Assembly: GCF_900101905.1 (NCBI RefSeq)
Contig: NZ_FNAJ01000006.1
Location: 1-64,000, forward strand
Length of the DNA stretch: 64,000 bases
DNA from: Myxococcus virescens
Lineage (GTDB): Bacteria; Myxococcota; Myxococcia; Myxococcales; Myxococcaceae
Direction: 5' to 3'
How positions within the stretch are numbered: the first letter of the stretch is position 1; the number at the start of each line of letters is the position of its first letter. The notes below the pieces were generated by a model. The model was not told where the DNA came from. It did no database searches and saw only the letters and a program-made list of their open reading frames with translations. Both the position numbers and the translations under genes were made by a program. Below, piece after piece: positions 46,665 to 55,133 of this stretch.

Positions 46665-47825
46665 TCAGCCCGCGATGAGGGACGCCTGGGCGGCGGCCAC
46701 GGCGGCGCCGGGCTCCGAGCGATGACCGGCGCCGATGAGCGCGCGCTCCAGGGCGCCCACCGTGGATAGGACGTCCGCGGGCCCCACGCGGTTCATGTGG
46801 CCCACGCGGAAGTAGCGCGTCTTGAGGTCCGGGTGGAGGCCGCCGGCGACGACGACGCCCTGCCCCTTCACCCCGCTCACCAGCGCCGCGTCCACGCCGT
46901 CCGGGTAGTACACGGCGCTCAGCGTGTTGGCGGCCACGGCGTCGGAGGTGGGCAACAGGCGCAGGCCCATGGCCTTCCACGCCGCGCGGAAGGCCCGCGC
47001 CATCCGCTGGTGCCGGGCGAAGCGCGCGTCCATGCCCTCGGCCAGAATCTGCCCCAGGCTCACGTCCAGCGCGGCCACCAGGTTCACTGGCGGGGTGGCG
47101 AAGTAGGCCGGCTTGCCCGCTTCGTACGCCTCCATGATGGGCAGCCACTCCGCGAAGTCCGCGTAGACGCTGGCCACCGGCGTCTTGCGCTTGCGCCAGG
47201 CCTCCATGGCCCGGGGCCCCACCGTGAGGAGCGCCAGCCCCGGCGGCACGCCCACCGCCTTCTGGCTGGCCGTGAGGTACACGTCCGCTTCCCACGCGTC
47301 CTGGCGGAAGGTCTCCGCCGCGGTGGCACACACGCCGTCCACCACCGACAGCACGCCGTGCTTGCGCGCGGCCCGCACCAGCGCCTCCGCGGGGACGAGC
47401 ACGCCGGTGGAGGTGTCCACGTGGGTGATGGACAGCACCTTGAAGCCCCCCTTCGACAGGTGCGTCTCCACCGCGTCCAGGGAGGGCACGTCCCCCGGCG
47501 GGGCGCGCACGTGCGTCACCTGGGCGCCGTGGCGCTCCAGAATCTTCGCCATCCGGTCGCTGAAATAGCCGGTGTTCACCACCAGGGCCGCGTCCCCGGG
47601 CTCCACCAGGTTGGCCACCGCCAGCTCCATGGCCAGCGTCCCGGAGCCGGACACCACGAAGGGCTGTGCGGAGGGCGCCAGGCACACCTCCCGGAGCCGC
47701 TTCAGGGCCCGGCCGAAGACGGCGATGAAGGCGGGGTCCGTGTGGCTGAGGGTGGGAGCGCCCAGCGCCTGGAGCACCTCGGGCTCGAACTCCACCGGCC
47801 CCGGAATCATCAGCAAGTCTCTCAC
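46665..47825 (-). CDS. Class V aminotransferase (alanine-glyoxylate/serine-pyruvate type)
   Basis: A 386-residue PLP enzyme. It starts at GTG 47825 (MRDLLMIPGPVEFEPEVLQA). The N-terminal GPVEF motif, GSGTLAMELAVANL cofactor loop and Lys in LTASQKAVGVPPG (PLP Schiff base) place it with alanine-glyoxylate and serine-pyruvate aminotransferases. It transfers an amino group between alanine or serine and a keto acid. It lies next to an M20 deacetylase, with the miniature palindrome between them. Confidence 0.9.
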   Translation of the reverse strand: MRDLLMIPGPVEFEPEVLQALGAPTLSHTDPAFIAVFGRALKRLREVCLAPSAQPFVVSGSGTLAMELAVANLVEPGDAALVVNTGYFSDRMAKILERHGAQVTHVRAPPGDVPSLDAVETHLSKGGFKVLSITHVDTSTGVLVPAEALVRAARKHGVLSVVDGVCATAAETFRQDAWEADVYLTASQKAVGVPPGLALLTVGPRAMEAWRKRKTPVASVYADFAEWLPIMEAYEAGKPAYFATPPVNLVAALDVSLGQILAEGMDARFARHQRMARAFRAAWKAMGLRLLPTSDAVAANTLSAVYYPDGVDAALVSGVKGQGVVVAGGLHPDLKTRYFRVGHMNRVGPADVLSTVGALERALIGAGHRSEPGAAVAAAQASLIAG

Positions 47826-47949
47826 GGCGTCACCTCGCCTCTCGCACAGCCGGCGCGAGCAGAGGTGCCCGCGGCCCGGGCCGACTGTGGCGGTCCCCGG
47901 CCGCGCTGTCCACGCACATGTGCTCCGTCCGGGCGAGTGTCCGGTGCGC

Positions 47950-48007
47950 GCTGTTCGGAAATGTCGGGACATTTCGCGGCGCAAAACTCCCGACATTTCC
48001 GAACAGC
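47950..48007. mobile_element. 58-bp miniature palindromic element with IS30-type ends
   Basis: Left arm 47950-47969 (gctgttcggaaatgtcggga) and right arm 47988-48007 (tcccgacatttccgaacagc) are exact inverted repeats around 18 bases. The right arm is identical to the 20-mer after the IS30-type transposase at 347-366. This is most simply a MITE-like pair of element ends with no coding core. It also lies 22 bases past the stop of the M20 gene and could end its transcript. Confidence 0.7.
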
Positions 48008-48029
48008 AACCCTCCGGACCCGCTCCGCC

Positions 48030-49325
48030 TCAGAGGCGGACGAGCAGCTCGCGGAGGATGGCGAAGCCCTGCCGGAAGTCCTCCAGCCGGGCCTGCTCGT
48101 TGGGGGCGTGGTAGTACTGCATGTCCCCGAAGCCGGTAATCTGCACGTCGCAGCCCTGGCGTTGCAGGTCCCTCACGAGCGGCAGCGAGCCGGTGAGCGA
48201 GAAGGGCGTGGCCGCCACGCCGCGCACCACCTGCATGGCCTCCTTCAGCGCGCGCAAGCCCTCCGAGTCCAGCCGGCAGGCGATGCCCTCGGTGCCGCCG
48301 CCCTGGAAGCGGAACGCCAGCTCACCGCGCTTGCCACTGGCCGTGCGCGTGCGCGGGAAGTGCGCGGGGGCGTCGTCGCGCGCCAGCCGGGCGTCGAGCT
48401 CCGCCATGAAGTCCGTCACCGCCTTCTGCACCTCCGCCAGGTCGTAGAAGGGCGTGAGGCGGATGTCGCCGCGCAGGACGACGTCGGCGGGCACCTTCGT
48501 CTCCTTGGTGTTGGGCGCCTCCACCACGGTGGCCTTGAGGCTGGAGGACGACAGGAAGCCCCAGCGCTTCTCGTCCTCCGTGGGCGGGAAGCGCTCGTGG
48601 AAGAAGCGCGCCAGCTCCAACGACGCGGCCATGCCCAGCTCCAGCGCGTTGACGCAGTTCTGCGGCATGCCGGAGTGGCCGCCCACGCCCGTCACCTTCA
48701 GCTCCCACAGCGACACGCCCGCCGTGCCCAGCGTGGGGCCGAAGTTGGCGCTGTCCAGCCAGTACACCGGCTGGCCGTCGAGCGGCTTGAGCATGCCCTG
48801 CTCGGCCACGTAGTTGAGGCCCAGGCCCGGCAGCTCCGAGGACTCCTCGTTGGAGATGAGCACCACCTTCAGCGTGCGGCTGGGGCGCACCTTGCGCTCG
48901 GCCAGCTGGGCCAGCAGGTCCGTGAGCACGGCGACGTGCCCCAGGCAGTCGGTGACGCCGCGCCCGTAGAGCACGCCGCCGGGGCCCTCCCACAGCTCGA
49001 AGGGGCTGCGCTCCCAGCCCTCCGCCTTCTGGTCCGCGGGGACCACGTCGAAGTGCGCGCCGACAAAGCCGATGGCGCCTTCTCCCTCGCCCGGCACGGT
49101 GAGCACCAGACAGGGGCGCGACGCCTGGCCCGGGCCCGCCACGGACTCCGCCTGGATGAAGCCGCTCTCGATGTGCGGCGCCAGGGTGTCCAGCACCACC
49201 TGCGCGGCGAGCCGCTCCTCGGGCACCAGCCCCGCGCCAGGGTTGTTCTGCAGCTTCGGAGTCAGGGCGATGAGCCGCCGGAGCACATCGAGGAAACGGT
49301 CCTCACGCAGGGCAAGAGCTTTCAT
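48030..49325 (-). CDS. M20-family metallopeptidase (acetylornithine deacetylase/ArgE-like)
   Basis: A 431-residue enzyme with the M20 zinc-ligand series: AHFDVVPAD, GRGVTDCLGHVA, ISNEESSELPG, a distal His in YYHAPNEQ, and a dimerisation domain with GVGGHSGMPQNCVNALE. It hydrolyses an acyl or peptide amide bond, possibly N-acetylornithine or a related substrate, but the exact substrate cannot be told. ATG at 49325. Confidence 0.85.
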   Translation of the reverse strand: MKALALREDRFLDVLRRLIALTPKLQNNPGAGLVPEERLAAQVVLDTLAPHIESGFIQAESVAGPGQASRPCLVLTVPGEGEGAIGFVGAHFDVVPADQKAEGWERSPFELWEGPGGVLYGRGVTDCLGHVAVLTDLLAQLAERKVRPSRTLKVVLISNEESSELPGLGLNYVAEQGMLKPLDGQPVYWLDSANFGPTLGTAGVSLWELKVTGVGGHSGMPQNCVNALELGMAASLELARFFHERFPPTEDEKRWGFLSSSSLKATVVEAPNTKETKVPADVVLRGDIRLTPFYDLAEVQKAVTDFMAELDARLARDDAPAHFPRTRTASGKRGELAFRFQGGGTEGIACRLDSEGLRALKEAMQVVRGVAATPFSLTGSLPLVRDLQRQGCDVQITGFGDMQYYHAPNEQARLEDFRQGFAILRELLVRL

Positions 49326-49549
49326 GAAACGGATTGGAGCCCAGGCGCGCGGTGGAAGTCACCGGAAACGAACAGGCGCCGCTGCCAATACGGCGGGCAC
49401 TGGCGGGGCCATCGTGGAGCAGCGGACGAAGCGGCCCGTACAGCCCGGGTGACGCGGCGCTCCACCTGGGCTTCGACGCGCGCGGCGGCACGGACGTGGC
49501 GGGGCACCTGACGCGCGCGCTGGCGCGGCACGCACGCGGTGGATAGCGC

Positions 49550-50926
49550 TCAGCGGCGGCCGAGGAACTGCGGGTCGGACCAATCCCAGAGCCGCTCGGG
49601 GTGTTCATCCACGTCGAGCGGCAAGCTGTTCCACCGGTACACCGCGCGCGAGCTGGCACCGTGGACATGGAGGACCAGGCTCAGCACGGCCAGCACCGCG
49701 AAGGTGGCCGTCAGGCCGCGCCGGGCCTCGGGGCCTTTCCACTGGAGCGCGCGCACCACGGGGACGAGGAAGAAGACGAGATAGGGCACCATGTCCGTGA
49801 AGAAGCGCGGACCATACGAGTGCCCTGCCCACCAGTGCGGGAAGGTGGAGATGGCGGCCCAGTGCAGCGCGACCACCGCGACCAGCACGGCATGCAGCCG
49901 GGTGAAGGTCCGGGCGCGCAGGTCCATCCACAGGCCCCAGGCGCTCATGAGGAGCACAGGGGTGAACACGAGCAGCCCGCGCGCGGGGGACACGAGGTTG
50001 CCGGCCAGGGCCTCGGCCACGCGAGAGGCGGACAGCTCCAGGCGCTGCGGTTCGTAATAAGGCGCCAGCACGGAGCCGTAGTGGATGAGGTTCACCGTCA
50101 CCCACGGGATGGCCACTGCGAGCGCGCCAGCGAAGAACTTCCAGGCGTGCCGAGGATAGGTCCACAGCACGTAGAGCGACAGCACCAGCACGGAGAGGCT
50201 GTTGGTGGGCCGCATGACGTAGGCGAGCGCCAGGGGAATGCCCGCCCAGGCCACGTGACGCGGAGCCTCGCGCGCGCGGACGAGGCCGAGGAGCACCAGG
50301 GTGAGGCACAGCAGCGAAGGGCCGTGCTGCCACAGGGCGCGGCTGGCGGTGGAGAGCAGCGGCGTGCAGAAGACGAAGACGGCGGCGAGCAGGAGCGCGC
50401 GCCGGCGGGACAGGTGCAGCGCGGTGCCCAGCATGAACATGACGACGCCAGCGAGCGCGGTCAGCGCGGAGGCGAAGAGGCGCTGCGGGCCGTTCCACGC
50501 ATCCAGGTCCACGCCGCCGGTGGCGTCGTAGATGTGGCGCCAATGCGCCAGGGGCTTCGCCAGGGCCGGGTGCAGCTGGCCCACGGGCGTGGCGAGGCGC
50601 ACGAAGCCATCCACCAGCAACACCATGGGCACGGCGACCAGGGAAGGGCCCAGGGGGAAGTAGTTGTAGAGATGGCCGTCACGCTCGTAGAGGCCGTGAC
50701 GGTACGACTCGAAGGCGGGGGCGTATTCGTCCAGGTCGAGGTTCCCTTCACGCAACAGAGACAGCGTGGTGGGGAGCGTCAGCTTGGAGTCGAAGGGCGT
50801 GTAGACGGGGAACGCCGCCAGCGCCGCGAAGAAGCCCACGAAGAGCAGCACCCGCCCCGCCCAGATGCGAGAGGTGGGGCGCGCGGGCACGGAAGCCACA
50901 GGGGAGGAAACAGCGGATGAGCTCAT
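49550..50926 (-). CDS. Polytopic GT-C-like membrane protein
   Basis: A 458-residue inner-membrane protein with about 10-11 helices. The first periplasmic loop has the GT-C type acidic/aromatic pattern: PVYTPFDSKLTLPTTLSLL, DGHLYNYFPLGPSLVAVPM. It resembles the ArnT/GT39-87 group of lipid-linked sugar transferases. The start at 50926 is preceded by a plausible ribosome site. No substrate gene lies adjacent, so the role is uncertain. Confidence 0.7.
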   Translation of the reverse strand: MSSSAVSSPVASVPARPTSRIWAGRVLLFVGFFAALAAFPVYTPFDSKLTLPTTLSLLREGNLDLDEYAPAFESYRHGLYERDGHLYNYFPLGPSLVAVPMVLLVDGFVRLATPVGQLHPALAKPLAHWRHIYDATGGVDLDAWNGPQRLFASALTALAGVVMFMLGTALHLSRRRALLLAAVFVFCTPLLSTASRALWQHGPSLLCLTLVLLGLVRAREAPRHVAWAGIPLALAYVMRPTNSLSVLVLSLYVLWTYPRHAWKFFAGALAVAIPWVTVNLIHYGSVLAPYYEPQRLELSASRVAEALAGNLVSPARGLLVFTPVLLMSAWGLWMDLRARTFTRLHAVLVAVVALHWAAISTFPHWWAGHSYGPRFFTDMVPYLVFFLVPVVRALQWKGPEARRGLTATFAVLAVLSLVLHVHGASSRAVYRWNSLPLDVDEHPERLWDWSDPQFLGRR

Positions 50927-51084
50927 CGCGACAGGGCCTCCTCGCGCGCTCCGGCAGCGGCGCGTTGGAGGGCCGCCGTCTTAGTGGCTCGGAAGCAGGA
51001 AAGCCAGGATCGCGCGAGACACGCATCTGCGCATCCATTTCGACTCAGCGACATCGCGTTCCGCGAGCTCTCCGTCCACCCAGG

Positions 51085-52293
51085 CTAGGGCTGGGCCCCA
51101 GGCGCCCCAGGCGCCGAGGGAGCCGTCTCCGCCGGAGCCGCGGCGGGCGCTTCGGAGCGTGGCTCCACGCCCTTCACCTTGCCCACCTGCTCCAAGTCCT
51201 GCCGGTTGTTCAGGGAGAAGCGCACCAGCGCGCGGAGGATGCGGTTGCGCTTCACGTTGCCAATCACCTCGCGCAGGTCCTCGTACACCGTCGGGTCGCT
51301 GATGAGCCCGCCCACGGTGCCGTCTCCCTTCGCCACGGTCGCCGTAATCTTCTTCAGGTCCGCCGCCGCGCTGCCCAGGTCCGCGAACATGCCGCTCGCG
51401 TCGCCGTACACCAGTTGGTGCACCGCCCCGTTGGGACTCTTCTTCGCATCCTCGATGAGCCCCGCCAGCTGCCCGGCCGCCGCCCCCAGCTCCGTCAGCG
51501 CCTTGGCGCCATCCTGGCCGTAGACGAGCGCGTGGGCCGTGCCGTCTCCCGTGCGCACCTCGCGCAGAATCCCTTCCAGTTCGCCCACCGCGCCATCCAC
51601 CCGCGCCGCCGCGCTGGACGCGTTGGCCAGCAGCCCCCGCACCTCGCGCCCGGCCTGCTTGTCGTAGATGAGCGCGTGCAGCACGCCCTCGCCCTTCTCC
51701 ACCTCTTCCAGCAGCGCCCGCAGCGCCGCCACGCCGCGCGTCACGTCGTTGGTCATCTCCGGGTTGGCGTACGTCTCCACCGCCGCCCGCAGCGACTTGC
51801 TGATGGCCACCGAGTTCTCCATCACCTGCGACGCCCCGCTGAGCAGCGAGGACAAGTCACCGCCCGTGGACGACTTGAGCACCCCACCCGCCTCCACCGG
51901 CGGTGACGTGGGGCTGCCCAGGGAGATGTCCACCGCCTTGTCGCCCAGCACGCCCATGCTGGACAACTGCGCCACCGAGTCCTGACGCACGCGGTCCGTG
52001 TAGCGCGATGACACATGGAACTGGACCTCCAGCCGCGGGTCATTCGGGTCGGGCGAGAAGACGATGCCCGTCACCCGCCCCACGTTGAGACCACCGAGCC
52101 AGACGGGCGACTCATCACTGAGGCCCTGCACGTTGGCGAAGTAGGCGCGATACATCGTCTTGCGCTCGAACAGGCGCGACTGCTGACCGATGACCATCAC
52201 CACCACGCTGGCGACCGCCAGACCGACGGCGACGAACAGGCCCGTGCGCAGCGCCAGGCGGCGCTCGGTTCCAGCGGGAGAGAACAGGCTCAT
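51085..52293 (-). CDS. mlaD: MlaD/MCE-family lipid transport protein
   Basis: A 402-residue protein. One TM (GLFVAVGLAVASVVVMVIGQQ) is followed by a single MCE domain (YFANVQGLSDESPVWLGGLNV, SMGVLGDKAVDISLGS), then a long helical region of repeated GDGTAHALVYGQDG / GEGVLHALIYDK units and an Ala/Pro tail. The MCE domain forms the hexameric ring that passes phospholipids across the periplasm. Its start overlaps the MlaF gene by four bases. Confidence 0.9.
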   Translation of the reverse strand: MSLFSPAGTERRLALRTGLFVAVGLAVASVVVMVIGQQSRLFERKTMYRAYFANVQGLSDESPVWLGGLNVGRVTGIVFSPDPNDPRLEVQFHVSSRYTDRVRQDSVAQLSSMGVLGDKAVDISLGSPTSPPVEAGGVLKSSTGGDLSSLLSGASQVMENSVAISKSLRAAVETYANPEMTNDVTRGVAALRALLEEVEKGEGVLHALIYDKQAGREVRGLLANASSAAARVDGAVGELEGILREVRTGDGTAHALVYGQDGAKALTELGAAAGQLAGLIEDAKKSPNGAVHQLVYGDASGMFADLGSAAADLKKITATVAKGDGTVGGLISDPTVYEDLREVIGNVKRNRILRALVRFSLNNRQDLEQVGKVKGVEPRSEAPAAAPAETAPSAPGAPGAQP

Positions 52294-53108
52294 GGCGCGC
52301 CTCCGGGGAACAGTTCCACGCGGCGCGCGTCGAGGAAGGCACGCACCTCCGGGACGGTGGAGTGGAGCATCTCCCGCGGATTGCCCACCTGCACGATTCT
52401 CCGATTGGCCAGCATGGCGATGCGGTCTCCCACGGTGAACGCGCTCACCATGTCGTGGGTCACGACGATGGAAGTGCAACCGAGCCGAGTCTTCATCGAG
52501 TTGATCAACACGTTGATGGACTGCGTGGTGACGGGGTCCAGGCCCGTGGTGGGCTCATCCCAGAGGATGACCTCCGGCTCCGTGGCGATGGCCCGCGCCA
52601 ACCCCACGCGCTTGCGCATGCCGCCCGACAAGTCGGAGGGCATCAGCCGCTCCGTGTTGGGCAGGTCCACCAGCGCCAGCTTCTCCGCCACGCGGGCACG
52701 GACCTCGTCCGCCGGCATGTCCGGGAAGTGCTCGCGCAACGGGTACGCCACGTTCTCCCCGACGTTCAGCGAGTCGAAGAGCGCCGCGCCCTGGAACACC
52801 ATGGCCACGTGCCGGCGCACCGGCATGAACTGCTCCTCCGTGAAGCGCGTCAGGTCGTGCCCCTGGAAGAGGATGCGTCCGGTGTCTGGCGACAGCAGTC
52901 CGATGAGGCACTTGAGCAGCACGCTCTTGCCCGTGCCCGAGCCGCCCATCACCACCAGCGTCTCACCGGCGCGCACGTCCAGGTCCATGTCGTCATAGAC
53001 GCGCTTGGCGCCGAACGCCTTCGTCAGGTGCTCGAAATAGATGAGCTGCTCACCCGGCCGGGGCGGCTGGAACGCGAACTCGGAAGGGGTCTGGGACGAG
53101 GAGCGCAT
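52290..53108 (-). CDS. mlaF: ABC transporter ATP-binding protein (MlaF)
   Basis: A 272-residue ATPase: Walker A GGSGTGKS, Q-loop MVFQGAALFDSLNV, signature LSGGMRKRVGLARAIA, Walker B EVILWDEPTTGLDP and H-loop THD. It drives the MlaE permease. The start lies 6 bases past the mlaE stop. Confidence 0.95.
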   Translation of the reverse strand: MRSSSQTPSEFAFQPPRPGEQLIYFEHLTKAFGAKRVYDDMDLDVRAGETLVVMGGSGTGKSVLLKCLIGLLSPDTGRILFQGHDLTRFTEEQFMPVRRHVAMVFQGAALFDSLNVGENVAYPLREHFPDMPADEVRARVAEKLALVDLPNTERLMPSDLSGGMRKRVGLARAIATEPEVILWDEPTTGLDPVTTQSINVLINSMKTRLGCTSIVVTHDMVSAFTVGDRIAMLANRRIVQVGNPREMLHSTVPEVRAFLDARRVELFPGGAP

Positions 53109-53114
53109 GGCACG

Positions 53115-53924
53115 TCACAGGCTCAGCGTGAGCTGGGTGATGAAGAAGTCCGCCAGACACACGGAGACGGACGTGGTCGCCACCGTCTGGGTGGTGGCGC
53201 GGCCCACGCCCTCCGTGCCGCCCTCCACGGTGAGCCCGCGGAAGCAACCCACCAGGCCGATGATGAGTCCGAACACCGCGCCCTTGAACACGCCCGAGGC
53301 GAAGTCCGGCATCAGCACCGCGTCCAGCGCGCCCTGGAAGAAGAGGTTGAGCGTAATCGCGTACTGGAAGTTCACCACCAGCGCGCCCGCCACCAGGCCC
53401 ACGACGTCCGCGAACACGGTGAGCACCGGCAGCACAATCAGGCACGCCAGCACGCGGGGCACCACCAGCTTGCGCAGCGGGTCCGCGCCCAGCGCGCGGA
53501 TGGCGTCCACCTGCTCCGTCACCGTCATGGCGCCCAGCTCCGCGGCGATGCCGCTGCCGATGCGCGCGCCCACGGTGAGCGCGGTGAGCACCGGCGCCAG
53601 CTCGCGGAACAGCGTGAGGATGACCACGCGGCCCACGGTGTACTGCACGCCGAAGCGCGACAGGAAGTAGCCGAACTGCAACGAGATGACGAGCCCCGCG
53701 AACATCGCGGTGAGCAGGGCGATGGGCAGCGAGCGCACGCCCAGCGACTCGGTGTGGTACACGAGCCCGCGCCAGTCATAGGGCGGACGCACCGCGCGGC
53801 TGAACACCTGCCCCGTCATCCGCGACAGGGCGCCCAGTGACTCCAGGCGCTCCTTCGCCCGGTCCATGAGGCTCGGGGGCCCGGACGCCGCCGCCGCGTC
53901 CACCTCGGGCTGCCGGGTCGTCAT
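53115..53924 (-). CDS. mlaE: MlaE-family ABC permease
   Basis: A 269-residue protein with the MlaE signature: AMFAGLVISLQFGYFLSRFG, ALTVGARIGSGIAAELGAM, EQVDAIRALGADPLRKLVVP and VTLxxF-like helices. It is the inner-membrane gate of the lipid transporter. Its start overlaps the end of the lipoprotein gene by four bases. Confidence 0.95.
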   Translation of the reverse strand: MTTRQPEVDAAAASGPPSLMDRAKERLESLGALSRMTGQVFSRAVRPPYDWRGLVYHTESLGVRSLPIALLTAMFAGLVISLQFGYFLSRFGVQYTVGRVVILTLFRELAPVLTALTVGARIGSGIAAELGAMTVTEQVDAIRALGADPLRKLVVPRVLACLIVLPVLTVFADVVGLVAGALVVNFQYAITLNLFFQGALDAVLMPDFASGVFKGAVFGLIIGLVGCFRGLTVEGGTEGVGRATTQTVATTSVSVCLADFFITQLTLSL

Positions 53925-54424
53925 CCCTTGCGCTCCGATTCGAAGCCGGCGAGCAGCGCGTCGAAGTCCGCCATGCGCCCGTCCGCGAGCCCCGGCGGCG
54001 ACACGTAGGTGAAGTCGAACACGCAGTTGTCCTTCTTCAGCACCACCAGCTCCAGTTGCACGGGCACGCCGTCCAACTTCGCCAGGTGGCGGCTGCGCAG
54101 GGCCTCGCGCCCATCCATGGGGATGCGCCGTTCAGCGATTTCCTGTCGGTCCGTGAAGCCCGCCAGCAGGTGCCGGGTGAGCACCTGGAGCGACGGGTCA
54201 TCATGCCCCTGGCACGTGGCGTTGACGGAGAGCGCGCGACCGGTGCCCTCCTCGGCGAACGCGAGGTCGTTGTCCTCCAGCCGCACCTGCTCCCAATACG
54301 CGGGGAGCTTGCCAATGCGGTAGCGCACGGCGGGCTTGGTGAGGACGGAATCCTCGAACGTCGTCCTGTGGCAGCCCGCCAGGGGCATGACCACCAGCAG
54401 GCACAGCAACGTCATCCGCGGCAT
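53921..54424 (-). CDS. Lipoprotein heading the Mla operon
   Basis: A 167-residue protein. Start at 54424 (MPRMTLLCLL) with lipobox VVMPLAGC, then a soluble domain with LTKPAVRYRIGKLPAYWEQV and DNCVFDFTYVSPPG. It is the first gene of the overlapping lipoprotein-mlaE-mlaF-mlaD operon, so it is probably an envelope component of lipid transport, placed like MlaA or MlaC in other systems but without sequence resemblance that I can see. Confidence 0.75.
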   Translation of the reverse strand: MPRMTLLCLLVVMPLAGCHRTTFEDSVLTKPAVRYRIGKLPAYWEQVRLEDNDLAFAEEGTGRALSVNATCQGHDDPSLQVLTRHLLAGFTDRQEIAERRIPMDGREALRSRHLAKLDGVPVQLELVVLKKDNCVFDFTYVSPPGLADGRMADFDALLAGFESERKG

Positions 54425-54741
54425 GGCACCGTTCTTCGTGGCTCTCTTCCGGCCCTGCGACCAAGTCATGCGTCACAAGTCGCGCACCTGCAAGGAATTC
54501 CATGTCGTGCGGTGGGGGCCAAACGTCCACTGTCACACCTCTGAATCCATCCTGGCACGTCACATTCCCGCCACCCGAGGTGCGCCGGCCGTCCGCCATG
54601 GCACCAACCAGTCTGTGCGAGCGTCCCTCCGCGGGCAGTCCCCGGCCACGCCGCGCGGCCCCAGCTTTGTCCCGACGCACGCAAGCCGTCCGGCTCGGAC
54701 AGCAGTGCCCCACGCTCGACACACGGACAAGGAGGACCCTC
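54425..54741. other. Intergenic region of divergent genes
   Basis: No protein-like frame is found on either strand. The region separates the divergent Mla-operon lipoprotein and the 129-aa membrane protein gene, so it should contain both promoters; no convincing -35/-10 pair was identified. Confidence 0.45.
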
Positions 54742-55131
54742 ATGGACGGCGGACTCGCGATATTCGGCCTCGGCCTCTTCCTGCTGGGAATCGCCAACCT
54801 GTACACACGGCACAGCTACTGGCTGGCTGTCTCCGTGCTGCTCCTGTCGGTGGTGTCCATGGGGATGGCCTTCAGCGAGTCGAAGCGGCTGCGCGACGTG
54901 TCGCTGGGTATCGGCGTCGTGCTGCTGCTGCTCACCATCGTCGCGCTCGCCGTGGGCACGTCGTGGTGGCTGCCACTGGCCACCTTCCTCTTCGCCGTGG
55001 CGTACGGCGTGCTCTGGGCGGAGTACCGCTTCCCCTTCTTCAAGCACGTGGCGCCGGGCGACGTGCCGCACCACACGGAGCGGCGCTTCCACGTCCACTG
55101 GCCCTGGCACCGTCGGCGCGTGACGCCGTGA
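54742..55131 (+). CDS. Small membrane protein, 129 aa
   Basis: The start at 54742 follows AAGGAGG. Four hydrophobic segments are predicted (GGLAIFGLGLFLLGIANL, YWLAVSVLLLSVVSMGMAF, LGIGVVLLLLTIVALAVGT and WWLPLATFLFAVAYGVLWA), with a His-rich C-terminal tail (HHTERRFHVHWPWHRRR). No family recognised. Confidence 0.75.
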   Translation: MDGGLAIFGLGLFLLGIANLYTRHSYWLAVSVLLLSVVSMGMAFSESKRLRDVSLGIGVVLLLLTIVALAVGTSWWLPLATFLFAVAYGVLWAEYRFPFFKHVAPGDVPHHTERRFHVHWPWHRRRVTP

Positions 55132-55133
55132 CT

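Noticed and set aside
46797-49511. Long open frame antisense to the aminotransferase and M20 genes
   Set aside because: It spans two unrelated sense genes and the miniature element, with low-complexity translation.
49334-49546. Short plus-strand frame between the M20 and GT-C-like genes
   Set aside because: It starts at TTG without a ribosome site and overlaps nothing conserved. The segment with PGDAALHLGFDARGG looked protein-like, but support is too thin to call a gene.
54559-54576. TGGCAC followed by a pyrimidine-rich box, considered as a sigma-54 promoter
   Set aside because: The -12 element reads ATTCC instead of TTGCa/t, so the essential GC is missing.
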